From UBA1715 sp964346725 (lineage in GTDB: Bacteria > Bacteroidota > Bacteroidia > Bacteroidales > UBA1715), in NCBI GenBank assembly GCA_964346725.1, contig CAYFVM010000010.1, positions 1-64,000 of the forward strand: a stretch of DNA of 64,000 nt. Reading direction: 5' to 3'. Below, piece after piece: positions 33,008-42,263 of this stretch (position 1 is the stretch's first letter; each line of letters opens with the position of its first letter). Under the pieces are notes generated by a model. That model was not told the origin of the DNA, did no database searches, and saw only the letters and a list, made by a program, of their open reading frames with translations. A program made the position numbers and the translations under genes.

Positions 33008-35077
33008 ATGAAGAAACGGCCATTTGTATTACTGGTATTTCTTTTTGTTTCTTTCCTTTCATTTTCACAAGAAAGACTTCAAATTCCTGACTCTTTGATA
33101 AAGTCAACGCTTCTTCGCGTTGATTCTACTGAATTTTCCGTGGGCGATTTTATATGGTTTTACACCAAATATAATGCTCTCGGAAATACCGATACAATGA
33201 CGCTCAATGCGTACGTAGACAAGTTTGTGGAATATAAATTAAAAGTAGCCGAAGCTGAACATATGCAGCTTGATACAACGACGGCTTTTAGGGAAGAGTT
33301 TTTCAAATATTTCAAAATGACCGCGCATGATAAGATGTATGCTGGCTCTGAAAAAATGCGCGAAAATATGGTCAAAAAGGAATATGACCGATTGCATTGG
33401 GATTACGAAGTGGCTCATATTTTTATAAAATCAAATGTCAATGATTCGCCAAAAGACACTTTGGCTGCATGGAACAAGATGCGAAAAGTAAAAGAAAAGC
33501 TACGTAGTGGCATTTCGTTCCAGGAATGTGTTTATGCCTATTCCGACGATAATTTAAGCAAGCAATTCAACGGAAATGTTGGATACATAACCGCAATGGT
33601 TTCACCCTATGAGTATGAGGAAGCTTTATATAATGCCAAAGTTGGCGAGACGGTCACTGTTCGCACCGAAGAAGGTTGGTATTTTTTGAAAGTGCTCGGA
33701 AAGCGTGCTACCAAAGGTGCGGTAGATGCGGCAATTATTTTAATTTACCCCGAAACAAACGATACAATTGGTTGGAACAAGGCAAAAGCAACAATCGACA
33801 GCGTATATCAGCAATTGCAGGCAGGCGTTCCTTTCGATACCTTGAGTAATCGCTATAATCTGAACGAAAACTTGCGGCAAAACAAAGGCGTGCTTGGGCT
33901 TATTGATAACGGAATGCCGTATAGCCGTGAAATCAAGGAAACGCTTTTTGCAATGCAAACCGATGGAGAATATTCCAAACCAATGCTTTTGCCGTATGGC
34001 TATGCTATAGTGCAACGCTTGTATTTGATGGAGTTACCGGGTTTTGAAGCATATCGCAATGGATACGCAAAACGCATAAAAAACGATCCGAGTCGTAGTT
34101 CGGTTGTCAATAAATACTACGAGAATAAAATGAAAAAATCGCTCGGATTTACAGAAAATCGTGATGAATTAGAGCGTTGCATGCAATATGTTGATCCTGC
34201 AATTTTGTTAGGAAAATGGACCGCTCCAAAGTTTGAGGAAGATGTGACGTTGTTTCAGATTTCAGGTAAAAACTATGAACGAAATGATTTTTTTAGTTAC
34301 TTGCAAGCCATTCAAACAAATCGTTTACGCGATGTGTACAACAAAGACATGGTGGTGCGTATTCGCTACAACGACTATGTGCTACGCAAACTTGAACTTG
34401 CTGCAATGCAAGATTTACAAAAAAACGACAAAGATTTTCAATATACCATGCAAGAATATCATGATGGTATGATTGTGTATGAGTTAGTGAAACGAGAAGT
34501 GATACATGAGGCGGAGCAAGATTCGGTTGGAATGCGTTTCTTCTTCAGTCAAAATAAAGAAAAGTATATGTCGCCACAACGTGAAGAGTCTGTTGTTTTC
34601 ACTATCAATAATTTGAAGGCGTATGCCAAAGTACAAAAATTGCTAAGCAAACAGGCTCTATGGTATGGAAATAGAGAAGTGAAGTTGAACGATTCTGATA
34701 AAATAGCGTATTACGAATCGCTTGGTTCGCCGCAGTTGTATGTTTTGAACACTATCAATGCAAAATATGCCAATGGTATTGATGTTGACAAAAAAGAACC
34801 ATTGCGTAAACCCGAAGATGTAGTAGAGACAAACTGTTCCGGACGATATATGAATCAATGCGCTATGCCCGATAAAATTATGTATTTGGAAAAAGAAGTG
34901 CATGTGAAATATTATGACTTAGAAAGTCGTCAGCAAACAATAGAAGAAGCAAAATCGCAGTTATTATTAGATTATCAAAAAGAAATAGAACGATTGTGGT
35001 TGAATTCGTTGCAAAAACGACATACGATAGAGAAAAATTCTGCAGTCGTTGAACAACTGAAATCGTATATGTTATGA
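33008..35077 (+). CDS. Parvulin-type periplasmic peptidyl-prolyl isomerase, large
   Basis: A secreted folding factor of 689 residues (signal peptide to ~FSFSQ, residue 21). Two PpiC/parvulin-like regions are visible (about 120-230 with YEVAHIFIKS and NVGYITAMVSPYEYEEALY, then about 235-350 with GVLGLIDNGMPYSREIKE). The rest is an extended helical chaperone part. It is the first of three SurA-like genes in a row after guaB. The frame is open upstream to 32996, but the ATG at 33008 gives the signal peptide MKKRPFVLLVFLF. It overlaps the next gene by four bases. The likely role is outer-membrane protein folding. Confidence 0.9.
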   Translation: MKKRPFVLLVFLFVSFLSFSQERLQIPDSLIKSTLLRVDSTEFSVGDFIWFYTKYNALGNTDTMTLNAYVDKFVEYKLKVAEAEHMQLDTTTAFREEFFKYFKMTAHDKMYAGSEKMRENMVKKEYDRLHWDYEVAHIFIKSNVNDSPKDTLAAWNKMRKVKEKLRSGISFQECVYAYSDDNLSKQFNGNVGYITAMVSPYEYEEALYNAKVGETVTVRTEEGWYFLKVLGKRATKGAVDAAIILIYPETNDTIGWNKAKATIDSVYQQLQAGVPFDTLSNRYNLNENLRQNKGVLGLIDNGMPYSREIKETLFAMQTDGEYSKPMLLPYGYAIVQRLYLMELPGFEAYRNGYAKRIKNDPSRSSVVNKYYENKMKKSLGFTENRDELERCMQYVDPAILLGKWTAPKFEEDVTLFQISGKNYERNDFFSYLQAIQTNRLRDVYNKDMVVRIRYNDYVLRKLELAAMQDLQKNDKDFQYTMQEYHDGMIVYELVKREVIHEAEQDSVGMRFFFSQNKEKYMSPQREESVVFTINNLKAYAKVQKLLSKQALWYGNREVKLNDSDKIAYYESLGSPQLYVLNTINAKYANGIDVDKKEPLRKPEDVVETNCSGRYMNQCAMPDKIMYLEKEVHVKYYDLESRQQTIEEAKSQLLLDYQKEIERLWLNSLQKRHTIEKNSAVVEQLKSYML

Positions 35078-35916
35078 AATATGTGAATGTATATACGTTC
35101 TTTATGCTTGTTGTTTTTGCGGTTTCGTGTAAACAAACTGAACAAGGAACTCGTGATGTTATAGCAAAAACTAAAACCCACGTTTTGTATAAAGACGAAG
35201 TGATGTCGGCTATGCCGCTTTCATTGTCAGCAGAAGACAGTGTGACGTTTGTAAAAAATTTTGTGGACGATTGGTTGCATTTTACCTTATTGTATGAAAA
35301 AGCTGACGATAATATTCCTGATGACGACAGCGTCTTGCAAAATCAAGTAAAACGTTTTCGCGAAGAGCTGTACATAAACACGTACGAACAAATATTTCTT
35401 ATGCAAAAACTTGATACGCTGATTCCTCAAAAAGAAATAGATGATTATTACGCAAAACATAGAGATGAATTTATATTATCGTCACCAATCGTAAAACCAA
35501 TAATGATAGTGTTTCCAGTAGAAAAACAAGAAGATATTAAAGTTGTTGAAGATTTGTTTTTTTCAAAAAAAGACGATGCGTTGGATGAATTGAAAAATTA
35601 CTGTTTTATGCATTGCCAAAAATTTTCATTCGCCAATACATGGGTCGATTTAGATGCAATGAAACAAGAATTACCTTTTGATGTACGCAATGAGGCATAT
35701 ACAAGAAGAGGTGCGAAATTAGAAGATTCTTCAAAAGTGTATTTTGTGAGAATTGAAGAATCGTTGAGTGCAGGAAACCCTATGCCAGTAGAATTGGTTC
35801 ATGATAAAATTGCAAAGGTTATATTGCAATCTCGAAAAGTTGAATTGTTGAAAACCATGCGAAACAAAATATATCAAGATGCTTCGCATAAAGGACAATT
35901 TGAAGTGTATTATTAA
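35074..35916 (+). CDS. SurA-like lipoprotein chaperone without isomerase domain
   Basis: A 280-residue lipoprotein: MKYVNVYTFFMLVVFAVSC ends in the lipobox with Cys19. The body is mostly charged helices and resembles the SurA N-terminal chaperone module, with a degenerate parvulin segment (residues ~120-230) lacking the usual GG motif. Its ATG overlaps the stop of the large isomerase (ATGA), and surA follows 10 bases later, so the three are made together and probably act on the same outer-membrane clients. Confidence 0.8.
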   Translation: MKYVNVYTFFMLVVFAVSCKQTEQGTRDVIAKTKTHVLYKDEVMSAMPLSLSAEDSVTFVKNFVDDWLHFTLLYEKADDNIPDDDSVLQNQVKRFREELYINTYEQIFLMQKLDTLIPQKEIDDYYAKHRDEFILSSPIVKPIMIVFPVEKQEDIKVVEDLFFSKKDDALDELKNYCFMHCQKFSFANTWVDLDAMKQELPFDVRNEAYTRRGAKLEDSSKVYFVRIEESLSAGNPMPVELVHDKIAKVILQSRKVELLKTMRNKIYQDASHKGQFEVYY

Positions 35917-35926
35917 AACTACAACT

Positions 35927-37246
35927 ATGAATTACAAGAAATTACTGCTATTTGGTGCATTTTTCATTTTTGCATCATATTCATATTCTCAAGTGTTAGA
36001 CCAAATCATTGTTGTGGTTGGCGATGATATGATAAAACAGTCCGATGTTGACAATCAGCAATTACTTATGCTCCAACAAGGAGAAAAGTCTGAAAAATGC
36101 GACATTTTTAAGGAAATGGTAATGCAAAAATTGTTGGTAGACCAATCTAAAATAGATAGTTTGGAGGTAACGGATGCAGAGATAAATACAGAGATAGACA
36201 GAAGAATTAAAGCAATTTCGGGAACAAAAGACGGTTTGGCGCAATTGGAAACTTTTTATGGCAAAACTGAACTTGAAATTCGCACCGATTGGAAGCCTGT
36301 AATCAAAGATCAACTATTGGCACAAAAGGTTCAAAATACCATAATTGGAGAAGTTGAAGTTTCTCCAAACGATGTGCGTCTATACTACATGAGCCATCAA
36401 GATAGTATGCCAAAAATTCCTACTCGCTATGAGTTTGCACAAATTGTGATTAGACCTCAAGTGACTGTCGAAGAAGACAAGGCGTTGCGTAAAAAAGCTG
36501 AGGAAATTCGTCAACGTGCCATCAATGGTGAGAATTTTTCAAAACTCGCAGTACTGTACAGTGACGACACCGAATCGGCAAAAATGGGTGGACTTTTGGG
36601 CGATTATCTTTCACGCGCCGAGCTTGTGCCTGAATTTGCAGCCGTTGCGTTCCGTTTGAAAGAAGGTGAAATTTCACGTGTGGTAAAAACCGATTTCGGC
36701 TATCACGTTATTCAAATGGTTGAAATTAAAGGCGAAAAAGCCAAATTGAAACACATTTTGGTGAAACCACAAGTTACCGTGGCAGAAATGCAAGCCGCTT
36801 ATACTAAAGCCGATAGCGTTCGTAAAGCAATCTGCGATACGTTTAGTTTTGAAAAAGCTGCGCAAAAATATTCTATGGACGAAAAATCAAACAAAAATGG
36901 AGGTTTGTACATGAATCCATACACTGGCACTCCAAAGTTTGAAGATGGAATGATTGAGCCAACAACCTGGTACACGCTCAAAAATATGAAACAGAACGAA
37001 ATCTCTGAACCTATTATGACATATGACGACAAAGGTGCGCAGGTGTACAAAATACTCAAAATGATTTCGAATGTGCCCGAACACAAAGCCTCGTTGGTCG
37101 ATGATTACGCCGATGTGAAAGAATTGGCTTTGCAAGCAAAAAAACAAACAGTATTGAACCAATGGATGCGCAACAAAAAGTCGCAAATCTTCATGTCAAT
37201 CAAGAGCGATGAATACAAACAATGCGATTTGCAATTTGAAGACTAA
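35927..37246 (+). CDS. surA: SurA peptidyl-prolyl isomerase/chaperone
   Basis: Periplasmic chaperone for outer-membrane proteins. The 439-residue protein has a signal peptide (to ~YSYSQ), the SurA N-terminal domain (VLDQIIVVVGDDMIKQSDVD, then many helices) and two parvulin domains, at about 170-280 (YEFAQIVIRPQVT, GGLLGDYLSRAELVPEF) and 280-400 (AKLKHILVKPQVT, GGLYMNPYTG). The ATG at 35927 is chosen because it starts the signal peptide; the frame is open 48 bases further upstream. tcdA follows after 6 bases. Confidence 0.93.
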   Translation: MNYKKLLLFGAFFIFASYSYSQVLDQIIVVVGDDMIKQSDVDNQQLLMLQQGEKSEKCDIFKEMVMQKLLVDQSKIDSLEVTDAEINTEIDRRIKAISGTKDGLAQLETFYGKTELEIRTDWKPVIKDQLLAQKVQNTIIGEVEVSPNDVRLYYMSHQDSMPKIPTRYEFAQIVIRPQVTVEEDKALRKKAEEIRQRAINGENFSKLAVLYSDDTESAKMGGLLGDYLSRAELVPEFAAVAFRLKEGEISRVVKTDFGYHVIQMVEIKGEKAKLKHILVKPQVTVAEMQAAYTKADSVRKAICDTFSFEKAAQKYSMDEKSNKNGGLYMNPYTGTPKFEDGMIEPTTWYTLKNMKQNEISEPIMTYDDKGAQVYKILKMISNVPEHKASLVDDYADVKELALQAKKQTVLNQWMRNKKSQIFMSIKSDEYKQCDLQFED

Positions 37247-37252
37247 CCGAAC

Positions 37253-37966
37253 ATGTCTGAACGGTTTCAGCGAATAGAATTAATGCTTGGCAAAGAAACG
37301 CTTGAACGTTTCGGTCGAGTAAAGATTATTCAATTCGGTGTAGGTGGCGTAGGCAGTTGGTGCCTTGAAAGTTTGGTTCGTAGCGGTTTTCAGCACATTA
37401 CCATAGTCGATTTTGATGATATAGTAGAGTCGAACATTAACCGCCAACTTCCGGCAACAACCAAAACCATAGGACAGAAAAAAGCAGAAGTGCTGGCACA
37501 ACGCATGTGCGAAATTAATTCCGATGTGGAAATTACAGTGCGCAGCGAAATGTATTCGCCCGACAATGCTCACACGTTCCCGCTTGCCGAATACGATGTC
37601 ATAATAGATTGCATTGACACAATGCAGTGTAAAATGCACCTAATTCGTGAGGCCACCAAAACCGATGCGTTCTTCATTTCGTCAATGGGTGCGGCACTCA
37701 AAATGGACGTGCAACAAATCCGTGTCGATGAGTTTTGGGACGTGCAGTATGATTTATTTGCCCGCAGTTTACGTAAAAATATGCGCAAAGGCGAATTGCC
37801 TTCAAAACCCTTTCCCTGTGTGTATAGCTGCGAACAGATTGAGCATGAGTCCGTGTTGATGGAAGTTGATGGTGTAAAGAAACGAGTAAATGGCTCGCTT
37901 GCCCACGTAACCGCAGCATTCGGCTTTACCATAGCCGGAGAAGTATGCAAACATTTCGTAAAATAA
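37253..37966 (+). CDS. tcdA: tRNA threonylcarbamoyladenosine dehydratase
   Basis: An E1-like ThiF-family enzyme of 237 residues that cyclises t6A37 in tRNAs to ct6A. The N-terminal RFQRIELMLGKETLERF is typical of TcdA, followed by the ATP-binding FGVGGVGSWCLESLVRSG and DFDDIVESNINRQ. The Cys in FPCVYSCEQ and the C-terminal GSLAHVTAAFGFTIAGEV also match. It ends the guaB-chaperone operon. Confidence 0.93.
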   Translation: MSERFQRIELMLGKETLERFGRVKIIQFGVGGVGSWCLESLVRSGFQHITIVDFDDIVESNINRQLPATTKTIGQKKAEVLAQRMCEINSDVEITVRSEMYSPDNAHTFPLAEYDVIIDCIDTMQCKMHLIREATKTDAFFISSMGAALKMDVQQIRVDEFWDVQYDLFARSLRKNMRKGELPSKPFPCVYSCEQIEHESVLMEVDGVKKRVNGSLAHVTAAFGFTIAGEVCKHFVK

Positions 37967-38016
37967 CATACAAATAGCCCGTTGGACATTTTTTTCATTG
38001 CACTGTGTTTTATTAC

Positions 38017-38024
38017 TATATTTG
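38017..38024 (+). promoter_or_regulatory. -7 promoter element of the DUF3298-like lipoprotein gene
   Basis: TATATTTG, 17 bases before the ATG at 38042; it supports that ATG over upstream alternatives. Confidence 0.55.
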
Positions 38025-38041
38025 TGAAAATAACAAAAACA

Positions 38042-38877
38042 ATGAAAAAGAGAACCCTATTGATACTATTGATGTTTTTGTTGGTTTGCAATAGTTGTAA
38101 TACACTAAAAACAGGCGTAGAATTGAATACTACAATTAAAAATCCTGTGAAAATCCAGAAACTTTATGAGGTATTTGGCATTGCAGACGGAACGTACGAT
38201 GTGGAATTGAAATACGATATTGACTATCCTGTTGATTCCAGTATCGTTGCAGTCTCAATATGCTCGTGGCTTGATTCTGTTTTTTTGTAAATACGCCAAT
38301 TCAAATACAAAAGAATGTCGTTGAAGATTCTTTTCATAATGGTTTTCGTGTTTTTATGGATAGTATAACGGAAGAACTCAAGGACACACTATCAAGCCAA
38401 AAGTTTGAAAATAATGTTTCTTATAAAAAGGTATATGAAGATAATGAGATAGTAACATACAAAAAAAGTATAACGGTTTATGAAGGAGGTGCTTATCCGT
38501 CTTCACTTTCCGGTGGAGAGAGTTTTTCAAAAAATACAGGAACACTACTTGGAATGAATATGTTAAATTCAAACAAAGAGAATGAAATTATAGAACGTAT
38601 TAAGGTTGGTCTTATGAATTCTTTTGAAGTGAAAACTTGTGCAGAATTGCTCGATTATATAACAGTAAACTTCTATAATGGAGATTGTGATTGGACAATA
38701 CCATTACCCGAGAGTGGGGCATATATTATAGGTGACACAATCGTTTTTGAATATGGGAATTATGAAATCACATCGCATGTTGGTGGGGCTCCTGTGGTTA
38801 AATTTGCGTTACAAGATTTCAATGATTGCCTTTCTGATGAGATACAAAAATTATTAAAAAGAAGAGATAGTAAGTGA
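38042..38877 (+). pseudogene. DUF3298/RsiV-like lipoprotein gene, frameshifted in a T7 run
   Basis: The first frame (38042-38290) encodes a lipoprotein signal (LLVCNSC lipobox) and 82 residues, stopping at TAA 38288-38290. The second, in the -1 frame, continues without a stop from 38284 to 38877. The junction is seven T's followed by G (38280-38287). One extra T would give one continuous 278-residue protein with the DUF3298-like end: EGGAYPSSLSGGESF, FEYGNYEITSHVGGAP. The function of such lipoproteins is unknown. Read in the first frame the site is T-TTT-TTG, a possible -1 slippery heptamer, directly before the stop. A sequencing error, a real mutation, slippage-based phase variation or programmed frameshifting are all open. 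Confidence 0.7.
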
Positions 38878-38934
38878 GCGTATTTGCGTTTCAGTAAATT
38901 AATGTGCTTGTTACTTTTTGAACGCAAAATTTTT

Positions 38935-38942
38935 TACCTTTG
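38935..38942 (+). promoter_or_regulatory. -7 promoter element of ruvX-def-comEC
   Basis: TACCTTTG ends 4 bases before the ruvX ATG (38947), so the transcript should begin at or next to the start codon. A TTTG lies 14 bases upstream, shorter than the usual gap. Confidence 0.55.
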
Positions 38943-38946
38943 CCAC

Positions 38947-39369
38947 ATGGCAAGACTTTTAGCAATAGACTATGGGACAAAGCGTACCGGCATCGCCGTT
39001 ACTGACCCTTCGCAGATTATAGCAACCTCGCTCACAACCGTGAGAACGTGTGATTTGCTACAATTCCTCAAAGACTATTTTGCCAAAGAAACGGTGGAGC
39101 ATGTGGTGATTGGAATGCCCAAAACCTTGCGCAATGAAGATTCGGGAAATGCAAAATTTGTAAAAACATTTGAAAAACACTTCAAAACGCAATTCCCAAC
39201 CATACCACTCAGCGAAATGGATGAACGCTTTACGTCATCAATGGCTCACCAGGCAATGCTTGACGGTGGCATGAAGAAAAAACAAAGACAAAACAAAGAA
39301 ATAGTTGACAGCATTAGTGCCACAATTATTTTACAATCATATTTAGAACAAAAGAATAGTTTATTATGA
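38947..39369 (+). CDS. ruvX: Putative pre-16S rRNA nuclease / Holliday junction resolvase RuvX (YqgF)
   Basis: An RNase H-fold nuclease of 140 residues. Catalytic motifs: LLAIDYGTKRTGIAV with the first Asp, VVIGMPKTL, and the MDERFTSSMA Asp/Glu, then VDSISATIILQSYL. E. coli YqgF matures 16S rRNA 5' ends. The ATG at 38947 is chosen because the conserved domain begins right there and the -7 box occupies 38935-38942. Its stop overlaps the def start by four bases. Confidence 0.93.
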   Translation: MARLLAIDYGTKRTGIAVTDPSQIIATSLTTVRTCDLLQFLKDYFAKETVEHVVIGMPKTLRNEDSGNAKFVKTFEKHFKTQFPTIPLSEMDERFTSSMAHQAMLDGGMKKKQRQNKEIVDSISATIILQSYLEQKNSLL

Positions 39370-39923
39370 TAAAACCTATCATTGCATATGGAAACCCGGT
39401 GTTACGCAAAGTAGCAACCGATATTGATAAAGACTACCCAGATTTACAAGAACTTATTCAAACCATGTTTGACACCATGTACGCGTCAGATGGAGTAGGT
39501 TTGGCTGCACCGCAAATAGGGCTTTCTATTCGTATGTTTGTGATTGACGCAAATTCTTTTGTAGAAGATTATCCTGAGGCAAAAGGATTCAAGAAAGTGT
39601 TTATTAATGCGCAAATTCTTGAAGAATCAGGAAAAGAATGGTTGTTTAACGAAGGCTGCCTTAGTTTCCCCGGCATTCATGAAGATGTATCGCGCAAGTC
39701 GAATGTGAAAATGCGCTATTTAGATGAAAATTTCGAAGAACATGTAGAAACATTCTCCGGAGTGTGTGCTCGCGTTGTACAACACGAATATGATCATCTC
39801 GATGGTAAATGTTTTATTGACCGTTTGGGTGCATTGCAACGCCGTTTGTTGCAACGCCGTTTAACAAATATTTCAGAAGGAAAAGTTCGAACAGGTTACA
39901 AAATAAAATTTTTTAAAAAATAG
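39366..39923 (+). CDS. def: Peptide deformylase
   Basis: Metalloenzyme that removes the formyl group from new polypeptides. All three motifs are present: GVGLAAPQIG, EGCLSFPG and QHEYDHLDG, the last supplying the two metal-binding His and the catalytic Glu. The 185-residue protein has the usual Bacteroidota length. It is coupled to ruvX by a four-base overlap and is followed by comEC after 12 bases. Confidence 0.97.
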   Translation: MIKPIIAYGNPVLRKVATDIDKDYPDLQELIQTMFDTMYASDGVGLAAPQIGLSIRMFVIDANSFVEDYPEAKGFKKVFINAQILEESGKEWLFNEGCLSFPGIHEDVSRKSNVKMRYLDENFEEHVETFSGVCARVVQHEYDHLDGKCFIDRLGALQRRLLQRRLTNISEGKVRTGYKIKFFKK

Positions 39924-39935
39924 AGAAGACAGTGT

Positions 39936-41462
39936 ATGTCGTTATATAACGACCTCTTGACCAATATCCGCAACAATCTATTGGCAAGAAACCCTTGTGT
40001 ATGCGTCGCCACCGCATTCATTACAGGAATTGTATGGAATAGTTTCCAACCAACCGATGCATCGCAAGGTGCGTGCGTGGTGGCTCTTATGGTTGGGGCT
40101 GGTATGTGTATCGCTTTGGCTCAAGTGCTGAAACGGTATCACTTGGCTTTTTTGTTTTTGTGGTTTTGCTTTGCCGGTTATGAAAATGCTGCATTACATG
40201 CGCAGCGCTATGTTACGCTTCCTACAGGAGAGGTCTACTATGCTAAAATCATCAGCAATCTTGAAGAAAAACCTAAAACGTACAAAACAACCATAGAAAT
40301 TTCTGGAGAGAAACCCAGCAAGGCCGTTGTGTATTTTAAGAAAGACAGTCTTGCTCAAACGCTTTCGTATGGCGATGTGGTAGTAATTCGTGCCAAATCC
40401 AGAGAGATAGAAAATCAGGAGGGCGCCACGTTTGACTATAAAGGTTTTTTGGCAAATCAGTATATCTACTCCCAAGCCTATGTTCCCGCAGGAAAATGGG
40501 AGCGTGTGGGCCACGATGCTGACGTGTTTTCATATTGCATGAGTCTGCGTGGCAAAGCATTACAGACATTACGTTCGTCGGGTTTGTCCGAACATAATTT
40601 GCAACTGATAGCCGCCTTGGTTTTTGGCGACAAATCGTTGCTCGATGAAGAAACGCAAGGAAATTTTTCGGCTGCTGGGGTTATGCATGTGTTGGCGGTT
40701 TCGGGTTTGCACGTGGGCGTTGTGAGCGGAATATTATTTTTCTTGTTTTCGTTTATCCGCAAGCGGAAATATCTCTGGATAAAAATAGTCTGTTGCGTGT
40801 GTTGTTTATGGATGTATGCGTGCATCACCGGAATGAGCCCATCGGTGGAGCGAGCATCAATTATGTGCACCTTGGTCTCGGTTTCGCTCTTGCTACGAAG
40901 AAATCTCAGTACTTATAATTCTTTAGCAGCGGCGGCGTTTTTGTCGCTCGTGCTTTCGCCTAATGATGTATTTTCAGTCAGTTTTCAACTATCGTATCTG
41001 GCAGTGCTCAGCATTGTTTATTTTGGGCAGTATGTCCAAAAATGGCTTGCACCCGAAACGCCTATTTTTCAATATTTGTGGGGAATTGTAGCTGTGTCGC
41101 TTTCGGTGCAAGTTGGCACACTGCCGCTCACAGTCTATTATTTCGGCACCATCCCGGTGTATAATTTACTTGCCAATATTATCGTGATTCCGTTGGCGTT
41201 TGTGATTTTGGTTGGTGTACTTGCTTCTTTATCTCTATACTGGTTTTTACCGGGAGCAAAAATCATAGTTGCTGCGCTCAATTTCGTCACCGGCTACATG
41301 CAAGACTGCATAGCCGACATTACTACATTTCCACATGCAAATTTGTCGGTGCACATTTCTCTTCAGCAGATGTTTCTGCTGTATGGAATGGTTGCGTTGC
41401 TTATGGTAGTGCTGGAGTATCGGAAGTTGTTACAGAATCGAAAAAATATTCTTCGGCTCTGA
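39936..41462 (+). CDS. comEC: ComEC/Rec2-family DNA-uptake channel protein
   Basis: A polytopic membrane protein of 508 residues. An N-terminal membrane pair and soluble OB-like part (residues ~1-190) are followed by the competence domain with VMHVLAVSGLHVGVVSGIL and GMSPSVERASIM, and about eight more helices. The C-terminal metallo-beta-lactamase domain of the long ComEC form is absent, as in many Bacteroidota. It would pass single-stranded DNA inwards during transformation. Its last 33 bases overlap the convergent mqnD gene. Confidence 0.9.
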   Translation: MSLYNDLLTNIRNNLLARNPCVCVATAFITGIVWNSFQPTDASQGACVVALMVGAGMCIALAQVLKRYHLAFLFLWFCFAGYENAALHAQRYVTLPTGEVYYAKIISNLEEKPKTYKTTIEISGEKPSKAVVYFKKDSLAQTLSYGDVVVIRAKSREIENQEGATFDYKGFLANQYIYSQAYVPAGKWERVGHDADVFSYCMSLRGKALQTLRSSGLSEHNLQLIAALVFGDKSLLDEETQGNFSAAGVMHVLAVSGLHVGVVSGILFFLFSFIRKRKYLWIKIVCCVCCLWMYACITGMSPSVERASIMCTLVSVSLLLRRNLSTYNSLAAAAFLSLVLSPNDVFSVSFQLSYLAVLSIVYFGQYVQKWLAPETPIFQYLWGIVAVSLSVQVGTLPLTVYYFGTIPVYNLLANIIVIPLAFVILVGVLASLSLYWFLPGAKIIVAALNFVTGYMQDCIADITTFPHANLSVHISLQQMFLLYGMVALLMVVLEYRKLLQNRKNILRL

Positions 41463-42263
41463 CGAAATAATTCCTTGCGCAAACGCATTTTTGTAAAGCG
41501 TTTCAATTGCATTCCTCCCTTTCTCGCCAAGACTAAGACTAAATTCGTTGACAAACAGCGCAATGTGTTGTTTCAAAACATCGTCTTGAATAGCTTGTGC
41601 ATGCTCGTGAATAAAAGCATTGGAGGCTTGCGGATGTTCGTTAGCGTACTCTATACTTTGGCGGAGCAGCTGGTTGATGGTTTCCTTTAAATCATTGGGA
41701 ACATCTCTTCGTATTGCAATGGCGCCAAGTGGGATGGGCGTGTGCGTACGTGTCTCCCAAAAGTCGCCCAAATCGCAGAGTTTTGCAAACCCACGTTCGG
41801 CATAGGTAAAGCGATTCTCGTGAATAATAACACCTGCATCAGCTTCGCCAGTTATTATTTTTGATTCTATTTCAGAAAAGAGGCATTCTTCTTTTCGGGA
41901 GAAATCGGGGTATGCCATAGAGAACAAAAGATTTGCCGTAGTTCCCCATCCGGGAACTAAAATTCGAGATGAGGCATTGATTTTTTGTTCATCACCTTTT
42001 TTACATATAAATAAAGGTCCGTTGGCAAAACCAAGTGCACTACCGGCATCGAGTATTTGATAGGTGGAGAAAACTTTTGCATAGGCAAAATAGCTCAACT
42101 TGGTCATTTGCAAATCGCCTACAAAAGCTCGACGATTCAATTCCTGTACATCGGCAATTACACATTTGAAATCAATGCCTTTGGTGTCAATTTTTTTGTG
42201 TACCAAAGCATCAAAGGTGTACGTGTCGTTTGGACAAGACGAAAAACCTAATGTTATTTCCAT
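41430..42263 (-). CDS. mqnD: 1,4-dihydroxy-6-naphthoate synthase (futalosine pathway)
   Basis: Converts cyclic de-hypoxanthine futalosine to 1,4-dihydroxy-6-naphthoate in the alternative menaquinone pathway. The periplasmic-binding-protein-like fold of 277 residues starts with GFSSCPNDTYTFDALVHKKI, the family signature, and has the TKLSYFAYAKV, GWGTTANLL and IIHENRFTY segments of MqnD. This implies menaquinone-based respiration through futalosine. It overlaps the amylase gene upstream by 10 bases and comEC (convergent) by 33. Confidence 0.93.
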   Translation of the reverse strand: MEITLGFSSCPNDTYTFDALVHKKIDTKGIDFKCVIADVQELNRRAFVGDLQMTKLSYFAYAKVFSTYQILDAGSALGFANGPLFICKKGDEQKINASSRILVPGWGTTANLLFSMAYPDFSRKEECLFSEIESKIITGEADAGVIIHENRFTYAERGFAKLCDLGDFWETRTHTPIPLGAIAIRRDVPNDLKETINQLLRQSIEYANEHPQASNAFIHEHAQAIQDDVLKQHIALFVNEFSLSLGEKGRNAIETLYKNAFAQGIISSEPKNIFSIL

